Shown piece after piece: positions 33,343-38,990 of a stretch of 38,990 nt of DNA. The stretch is from Mycoplasmataceae bacterium (GTDB lineage: Bacteria; Bacillota_I; Bacilli_A; Mycoplasmatales; Mycoplasmoidaceae): positions 1 to 38,990 of the forward strand of contig JAITDP010000008.1 in the NCBI GenBank assembly GCA_031282505.1, written 5' to 3'. The notes beneath the pieces were generated by a model. The model had not been told where the DNA came from and ran no database searches. It was given only the letters and a program-made list of their open reading frames with translations. The translations under genes and the position numbers were made by a program. The stretch's first letter is position 1; each line of letters starts with the position of its first letter.

Positions 33343-34914
33343 TTACATCTCTATAATTTCGGTTATCTTTTTAAGTTTTGTTTCATCTTCTAATTCTTTT
33401 ATTCTTTCGATAATTTGTTCTTTTGTTAAAATATGCGCTTTTGGTTTTGGTGATAATTCTTTTGCGGGTTGAACATGTGAATCAACTAAACGAGTGTTTG
33501 AAGTTGTAGATTCTTTGGAATGGTGTGTTTCTAACACGCAACCTTTTGTTATAAAATCTAATATCGGTTGTAAACTGTCAGTAAAATAGCGTTCGATAAA
33601 AGTTTTTATTCTTTTGATTTCTTTGTTAAACATATTTTCAATTTTTCGGTCTGTTCATATTAGGACTTTTTTATTTGGTTCAGGGACAATGTAATCAGAA
33701 ACATTATCGAAATTTAAGATAAAAATAGTTTTTGGTCCTGAACCGTGATTTAAATATAATTTTTTAATTCCTCCATCAAATTCATCATTATCGCTATTGT
33801 AATGTAAAGGGTGAGCGATTCAACGTTTAGCAAGCTCGATGATTTGCCCACAAATGCTAGAAAATTTAATAGATTCATCGTCAATTTTGTATCCTGTAGC
33901 ATATTCTTGCGATACAAATCCTCATTTAATATGTACGGAGTTTCTTTCGTCTATCTTAAAATTGTACTCAAAATTTAAGCCATCTTCTTTTAACATAAGT
34001 TTTCATGGTTTTTCAATACCTCCACAAATCCTTTTTTCTTCTTCGTTAAGGCTAGTCAAAAAAACTTTTGTTTTGTCATTTGTTCGAATAAATTCGTTTA
34101 AATTTTCCTCATTTATATTAGAAATAAAAGGTATTGGAAAACAGCTTTTAGGAACTCTACGAAGTGAAAAAAAATTGTACTTCCATAGTCCGACTAACGT
34201 TTCATATTTTCCTTCTTCTTTTCCAGATGAATCTACCATGTAATGTTCAATTTTAATTTGACATCCTTCACGTATTGCTTGACAATAACGAAATTGTAAA
34301 AAAATTTTGAATTTTTTAATCTTATCATTAGATCAAATAAATTGTCTTTTTATATCTTTTATTTCCACAATTGTACCAGTGGCGTATTCTAAAATTTTTT
34401 TATTTCTTAATTTTTCACCTTGTAGTAAAGGAAAATTACTTTCGTGTATAAGAGTGTTTTTGTTTTCAGGAGTTACAACAACTTCTGCTCAGAGTTCTTC
34501 CTCTCCTTCAGCTTTAGTATTTATTGAAAAACCATTACCTAAAGCAAAAGAACCAAATTTTAAACCAATTCCAAAATTTCCTTTTTCGATGGAAGATTTA
34601 ACATTATTGTAATCGTGTCCTTCGAATTTAGAAATCGCATCTTGTATCTTGCTTTTTTTTATTCCGCATCCATTATCAGTAATTCTAATATTTTGTAATT
34701 CTATCAAACTACCATTATTTTTTTGTTCGGTAATAAATCTAACAGTTATTTTACATCCATCACAGCTACCGTTATTTGCTCTTTCGTACGCTTCTATAGA
34801 ATTATCGATAAACTCTGAAAGAGCAAAACAAGGTGTAGTATTAGCGTTAGCTCCTAATCTTTCATAATAGGTACCCACAGTTTCTGATTTAGGACGGATA
34901 AAATCAGAACTCAT
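33343..34914 (-). CDS. GHKL ATPase, MutL/MORC-like
   Basis: 523 residues. Bergerat-fold motifs: N-box FALSEFIDNSIEAY (E34, N38), G1 DNGCGI (80-85), G2 GNFGIGLKFGSFALG (112-126). A downstream transducer-type region and a Lys/Glu-rich, Pro-containing linker and coiled coil at the C-terminus follow. By analogy with MORC and Hsp90-type clamps it should dimerise on ATP binding and gate the system on DNA. An AGGAGGG Shine-Dalgarno lies upstream within the reading frame of the previous gene's extension. Five TGA Trp codons show the gene is adapted to code 4. Confidence 0.85.
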
Positions 34915-34925
34915 ACTACTTCTTC

Positions 34926-34930
34926 CCTCC
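34926..34930 (-). promoter_or_regulatory. Shine-Dalgarno of the GHKL gene
   Basis: GGAGG on the minus strand, 11 bases before the ATG at 34914. It lies in the region translated only when the AG repeat is in the long-form length. Confidence 0.5.
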
Positions 34931-35033
34931 TAAATAATTGGATAGAATAAATCCAACCTGTTCGTCTGTAAATTTAGAATTTGTTCGGCGTTCGATTTGT
35001 TTAAGTATTTTTCGTAAATTTTGTTCTAAATTA

Positions 35034-36251
35034 CTATACCAAAATTGGATCTCTCTCTCTCTCTCTAAATGCTTGCATATATTTTTTGTCGTTTGTAACT
35101 TGAATATATGAATTGATAAAAGGTTTTAATAAACTTTTTTCTCCTTGACCGTACATAAATATATTATATGTTTTAGTATATCAGACTTTCACTAGCTCAA
35201 GTCGGTTAAGGAGTTTAGAAAAATTGTGTTTATTATTCATATCATTTAATCTTTTAATCCTTCTTTTATTGTTATTATCTTTAATATAATCGCTCTCTAT
35301 TTTTTCAAGAATATTAAGTAGGTGAGTTTTTTCTTTTTGAATATTTTTTTTGTGTTCTAAAAGAGATGATTCAATGTTTAGACCAAAACCACAAAACATA
35401 CAACCAGTTCGTTTTCATCCTTTTTTATAAGCTTCAGAAATTTTGATGTTATATCTTTTGATAAATTCTTCTACATCTTCATTGTTTCACAAAGAGATAG
35501 GACGAGAAGCTGGAGCATCTTTATCAAAAATATTACAACCCCTAGATATTCAGTTAGATCTTCTTAGTTGAGACTCAAAGATAGTAGTTCCGACGAATTT
35601 AGGATTTTTATCGTGTTTTACTCCACCTTTGATTAGATTACAACATTGGTGTGTAGGTTTGAAATCACAAAAATCTGTATCTAATAAGTGTAGGTATTTT
35701 TTAGGGATAGCTCTGCCTTTACCGTAGCCAAAACAAGTGGCTATTCATTTAGCATTAGTTTTTACATCTAAAACTCCACGAATTTTTTGAGATAGTTCTT
35801 TTGAAATAATTGGATAACCAACTGTTTTGATAACATCTAGGAAAGATTTTTTAGGAGAAATGATTTTTCCTCTTACATTTCCATTTTTGTCTTCCATGTA
35901 TTTTTTTATGATAGTAACATTATCTGGGTTAAAAAACTCTGATGCTACTAATATTATTGGGTAAAACTCTTTCTTTCTTTTTTTTAATTCTACTAGTTTA
36001 AATTCTTCAACAGTTTGTTTTACCAAGTGATATAAAACAACACTATCTCGTCCTCCGGAAAAAGAGATAACTGGAAAGGGTAAGTTGTTATCATTACAGT
36101 ACATAATAAACTCTCGGACTTTCTCTTTAGCATAATTTAGTTTTTTATCAAAATCTCATTTATTAATTTCGTTATAAAGAAAGTCTTTTCTCGCTGTTTG
36201 GTGAGAAGTATCTGTTTTTTCAAATTCTGTTCAAAAATCTTTATTAAGCAT
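35034..36251 (-). CDS. PAPS reductase-like (PP-loop) protein, phase-variable 3' end
   Basis: 405 residues as read. PP-loop SFSGGRDSVVLYHLV (SGGRDS at 65-70) and Cys residues likely to hold an Fe-S cluster (C195, C203, C204, C239, and C284-x-x-C287 in RTGCMFCGFG) mark the PAPS-reductase/DndC-like superfamily, which in DNA sulfur-modification systems activates DNA for thiolation. The frame passes through an (AG)8 run and meets TAG at 35034 eleven codons later. One extra AG (nine units) would continue the protein through QFWYSNLEQNLRKIL and a coherent 43-residue tail to TAG at 34916, just before the next gene. The ATG overlaps the HNH stop by 8 bases. Function in DNA modification is inferred, not shown. 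Confidence 0.75.
35051..35066 (-). repeat. Dinucleotide repeat, eight CT (AG) units
   Basis: (CT)8 on the plus strand, (AG)8 in the coding strand of the PAPS-reductase-like gene. Slippage by one unit shifts the frame; the tail reads through only in one of three repeat-length classes (nine, six or twelve units). Confidence 0.92.
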
Positions 36252-37188
36252 AAGCGTTTCCTTGAAGTGCTAAATAGTCAAAGAAACAAGTATATTGTTC
36301 GTTTTTGCTACATAGTTTATTAACTTCTTCATTAAATTTATCTAATAAAGCTTCGATTTGGATTCTTTCGGATTTGTCGATATCTTTTCTAATAAAAAAT
36401 ACATATTCATTTCCTTCTTTTTTAAGCATTAAGTAATTGTCAAATAACTTATGACAATTAGAACACAAACAAATTCCATTTCAGGTGTTGTATTCGTTGC
36501 CATCTTTGTCATCTCTACATTTGGCATAAGGTTTGATATGAGCAGCTTCTAAGCAAAATTTAATTTTGCATATTAAACATTCGTTATTGTTTTGCATTTT
36601 AATAATTTGTGCTCAATCAGCTTGATGAATACGGTATTTTGTTTTCTTAAATATCTCACTTCAATCTATAGAATTTGTTTGCTTCTCTAATTCATATGAA
36701 TTGAGTAATAGTTTGTTATTAGTACATTTTAATACACATTGGACACATAACTCGGTAAGTAAGAGTTTTGTGTTGGCATTAAATACAGAATTAATGATAA
36801 TCTTTTTATTTTCTTTGTCAATAGTAAAAAAAGTATTTTGTTTTCTTGAGGTTTTTCCTCCTCCTCTTTTCCAGTAATCAGAAGCTAATGGATTAAGCAT
36901 CAAACCATAATCACTTAGTTTTTTAATTTTTATTGGTAAAGAATTAAAGATTGGATCATCACTTAAAAGCTTCTTGTATGCATCGATAAAACTTTTATCA
37001 ATAGCTATTTCGGAATCATTTTTCCAATAGTTTAAAATCGTTAATAATGCATATGGTTTGTATGGGTAATAAAAGTTTTTATTACTAGCATTAGTAAATA
37101 ATCACTTACACAATGACTTTACTTTTTCTTGAATTTTAGAATTAACTATATCGAAGTGTTTAAATAATAAATTAAGATTTGCTTCCAT
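36244..37188 (-). CDS. HNH endonuclease with N-terminal sulfur-binding-like region
   Basis: 314 residues. The C-terminal HNH core: CLICKIKFCLEAAHIKPYAK, then a TGA Trp, NGICLCSNCHKLFDN, with CxxC pairs for a structural zinc and the HIKP/CHKLFDN catalytic histidines. The N-terminal half has PYKPYALLTILNYW, IKKLSDYGLMLNP and a two-strand linker, an arrangement reminiscent of the sulfur-binding domain of ScoMcrA-type enzymes (KPLLLL plus a short (D/N)G motif), but the match is distant. It is the first gene of the defence operon, preceded by a TATAAT box 17 bases upstream. Six Trp codons: two TGG, four TGA. Confidence 0.72.
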
Positions 37189-37205
37189 TATTCATTGCTA
37201 ACGTT

Positions 37206-37211
37206 ATTATA
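37206..37211 (-). promoter_or_regulatory. -10 box for the defence operon
   Basis: Minus-strand TATAAT, 17 bases before the HNH gene ATG; unlike most first genes in the window it leaves a short leader. Confidence 0.45.
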
Positions 37212-37236
37212 TTTTTAAATATTATTTTATGCCATC

Positions 37237-37254
37237 TATATACATGTGTATATA
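37237..37254 (+). repeat. Inverted repeat between the defence operon and the broken small gene
   Basis: TATATACA, two-base centre TG, TGTATATA: 8-bp perfect arms. It is upstream of the defence operon promoter and touches the ATG at 37254. It could be an operator, or chance in AT-rich DNA. Confidence 0.4.
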
Positions 37255-37404
37255 TGGTAAAGAAAATATTCTTATCTATCACAACTCTAATTATTTTACT
37301 CACAGGGTTTGTTTTTTTGTATAAGTAGTCCAAAAAAAGACTATCAATCAGAAATACTTAATTCCGCAAAGTACAAACAATTAAATGAAAATTTCCAAAA
37401 TTAA
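37254..37404 (+). pseudogene. Short secreted-protein gene broken in a T7 tract
   Basis: ATG at 37254 opens MVKKIFLSITTLIILLTGFVF, a signal-peptide-like sequence, but the frame stops at TAG (37326-37328). In the next frame from 37318 the sequence reads CISSPKKDYQSEILNSAK and ends at TAA 37402-37404. Removing one T from the seven-T run at 37312-37318 joins them into a 49-residue lipoprotein-like product with a Cys directly after the hydrophobic segment. It may be a decayed fragment or a phase-variable or misread T run. It ends inside the right copy of the 25-bp direct repeat. Confidence 0.5.
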
Positions 37405-37415
37405 ACTAATATTAT
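37391..37415 (+). repeat. Direct repeat, right copy
   Basis: Matches 30939-30963 at 24 of 25 positions. It lies immediately upstream of the cmk promoter and contains the stop of the broken small gene, just as the left copy contains a stop codon. Confidence 0.75.
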
Positions 37416-37418
37416 TTA

Positions 37419-37424
37419 TATAAT
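37419..37424 (+). promoter_or_regulatory. -10 box for cmk
   Basis: TATAAT followed by eight bases and the ATG at 37433. Confidence 0.55.
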
Positions 37425-37432
37425 ATAAATAC

Positions 37433-38092
37433 ATGAGCAAGTTTTTCCAAATTGCTATGGATGGTCCCGCCGGTGCTGGAAAAAGTACCATAGCTAAACA
37501 ACTTGCAAAAATCCTTAATTATACATTCATTAACTCTGGTGGAATTTATCGAAGTGTTGCTGTATATATCAAACAAAACAATATCCAAATAGATAATCTT
37601 AATCTAATTGATGATATAGTTAACTATATTGTTGTAGAACAAAAAGGAAATGATATGTATTTGAACGGAAAAAATGTTTCAAATTTAACATGAACTGATG
37701 AAATCACAGCTATTGTTCCGAAAATAGCACAAATACCATCAGTACGTTCTTTTGTTAAAAAAACACAACAACACATTGCTGATACTGACAATATTGTTAT
37801 TGAAGGAAGAGACACAACAACCGCTGTTTTTCCTGATGCTACATTAAAATGTTGAATATTTGCTGATCCAATTACTCGTGCCACTCGTCGTTGAGAGCAA
37901 ACTGGTAAAAAAGGAACTCTTGAAGGCTATTTAAATTCTTTAAATGAGCGTGATAAAATGGACGCTGAGCGTACACTTGATCCAATGATTAGAGCCAATG
38001 ATGCTTTTGATGTCGATACTACAAATCTTAATATTGAACAATCATGTGAAATAATTTTAAATAAATTTAACGAGATTATTAATAATAAATAA
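37433..38092 (+). CDS. cmk: Cytidylate kinase
   Basis: Phosphorylates CMP and dCMP. 219 residues, the family's usual size. P-loop MDGPAGAGKSTIAK, INSGGIYRSVAVY, VIEGRDTTTAVFPDATLKCW (the family GRDIGTxVFPDA motif, with TTT for IGT), ITRATRRW, and a C-terminal DTTNLNIEQ match Cmk. Three TGA Trp codons. It abuts the stop of the convergent surface gene with no gap. Confidence 0.95.
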
Positions 38093-38990
38093 TTAACTTA
38101 AAACTGCAGTATAACATCAGTGCAAGTCAAATTTAAGATAGTTTCTTTCTATACTAAAACGTAATGCTACTTGAGATTCATTGCCTGAGTTAAAAGTTGC
38201 TTTTATATAAGCATCAGGAGATTGATATACATCACCAATAAATCATGCTGTAACACTTGTCATACAAAGTAATGAAAGCCCACTGTTTATGGCAGTTGTT
38301 TTTTTTGCACCAGTACCATCGCCGATGCTTCATGTTATTGAGTAACGTGTTACGAAATCATAAGAAAAATATTTTCCACCAATGACTATAAATTTTGAGT
38401 AATACATAGACTCATATCAAGCATTCTTATGAGTTTTTGTTATATCAACTGGTTGTGAAAATTTTCTATCAACACCATTGTAGGTAAATTTAACTGCAAA
38501 TGTGTCTATATTGTCAGTTATAGATTGAGTTATTGATCCACCTATACTTTCTACAACAGTGTTTGATTGAACACATACAGCAAAACTTGCAGTATAAGTT
38601 AGGCCATCACCATTTGTGTCTGTAAACGAACCAGTTATATTGTATATACCGCCATTAAATTGTTTATTAGCGGTAAGTGTTAAAACACCTGTACTTGTAT
38701 TAAATGCTAATGGTGCAACATTTCCTCCTTCACTTATAGTGTAAGTTGCAGTTACTGTTTTACCACGGTATGTAAAGACTGGATTACCAGTTGACAATCT
38801 TGATTGTGTCAATGTTGGGTATGTGTATGATAATGACGCAACACTTGTTACATTCATGTTTGCAACAGCTACAGAGTTTTGTTGATAAACAGTTGAGTTA
38901 TCTTTTGGCGTCATTGTTACTGATTGTGTTGCTGTATCAATTTGTAAATTAATTTGATTGAAATTCAATGCATGAGAATATGTTTGACTA
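38093..38990 (-). CDS. Large surface protein, C-terminal part (partial at 5' end)
   Basis: 299 residues visible; the frame is open to the window end. Ig/cadherin-like modules: DNSTVYQQNS, NPVFTYRGKTVTATYTI, LAFNTSTGVLTLTANKQF, GGIYNITGSF. These align with the protein at 1-789 (ADSTVYNAAS, TFKYRGNAVTATYTV, LFVITGSY), so the two are paralogues. The C-terminal part (from DKIVIGGKYFSYDF-like residues to HWCYTAVLS) has no membrane helix, unlike the left copy, so it may be secreted or held by another subunit. TGA Trp codons throughout. Confidence 0.8.

Noticed and set aside
34649-34867. Plus-strand open frame across the GHKL ATPase motifs
   Set aside because: It is antisense to the well-supported ATPase gene and lacks any recognisable domain.
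31033-37188. Canonical Dnd or Ssp phosphorothioation system
   Set aside because: No cysteine desulfurase (DndA/SspA), DndB, DndD or DndE-like gene is present; only one PAPS-reductase-like protein, with Z1/GHKL partners instead.

Overview
The window reads as chromosome of a mollicute (Mycoplasma-like) that uses genetic code 4. It is very AT-rich, and nearly every recognisable gene (map, dnaE, truA, ecfT, pcrA, pepP, mnmA, cmk and others) contains in-frame TGA codons where its family has tryptophan. Gene models below read TGA as Trp and end only at TAA or TAG. Coding density is extreme: neighbours overlap by 1 to 25 bases, convergent genes abut or overlap, and there is no gene-free stretch longer than about 250 bases. 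I see no rRNA, tRNA, insertion sequence or CRISPR array. The species cannot be fixed from the sequence alone.

Layout. 1-789: 3' end of a large Ig/cadherin-like surface protein. 792-6023 (minus): two small UPF0154-type membrane proteins, a polytopic membrane protein and map, preceded by dnaE. 6049-6705: lemA. 6702-10353 (minus): a Cys-rich 43-residue protein, ecfA1, ecfA2, ecfT and truA. 10396-12460: an APC-type permease and yqeK. 12450-13077 (minus): rpsP and nusB. 13104-17186: a hypothetical protein, a possible glycosyltransferase-like protein, an RDD membrane protein and pcrA. 17183-25368: a tail-anchored protein, pepP, mnmA, a dCMP-deaminase-like gene, a small membrane protein, trmD, a secreted serine-protease lipoprotein, mnmG and a two-helix membrane protein. 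25509-30952: a surface operon (lipoprotein, 1446-residue LRR plus Ig-like protein, four-helix membrane protein) behind a promoter with a 16-A tract. 31033-37188 (minus): a five-gene defence island. 37254-37404: a broken small gene. 37433-38092: cmk. 38093-38990 (minus): 3' end of a second surface protein, paralogous to the one at position 1.

The most interesting part is the defence island. Its overlapping genes run, in transcription order: HNH nuclease with an N-terminal region resembling sulfur-binding domains, PAPS-reductase-like protein, GHKL (MutL/MORC-type) ATPase, Z1-domain ATPase, and a PD-(D/E)XK (DUF4420-like) nuclease. The last three form the core known from Mza-type and MORC-linked restriction systems. 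The first two replace the usual methyltransferase and AIPR partners and suggest a link to DNA sulfur modification. An (AG)8 repeat near the 3' end of the PAPS-reductase-like gene puts the last 40-odd codons out of frame, which is the signature of a phase-variable switch. The island is bracketed by a 25-bp direct repeat (24 of 25 identical).

Expression layout. Most first genes of transcription units have a TATAAT-like -10 box 6 to 9 bases before their ATG, so their mRNAs should be leaderless. Several downstream genes in operons have a Shine-Dalgarno sequence instead. Two divergent pairs share a single near-palindromic -10 element. Both ends of the window stop at nearly the same homologous point of two inverted paralogous surface genes, which raises the possibility of recombination or inversion between them.
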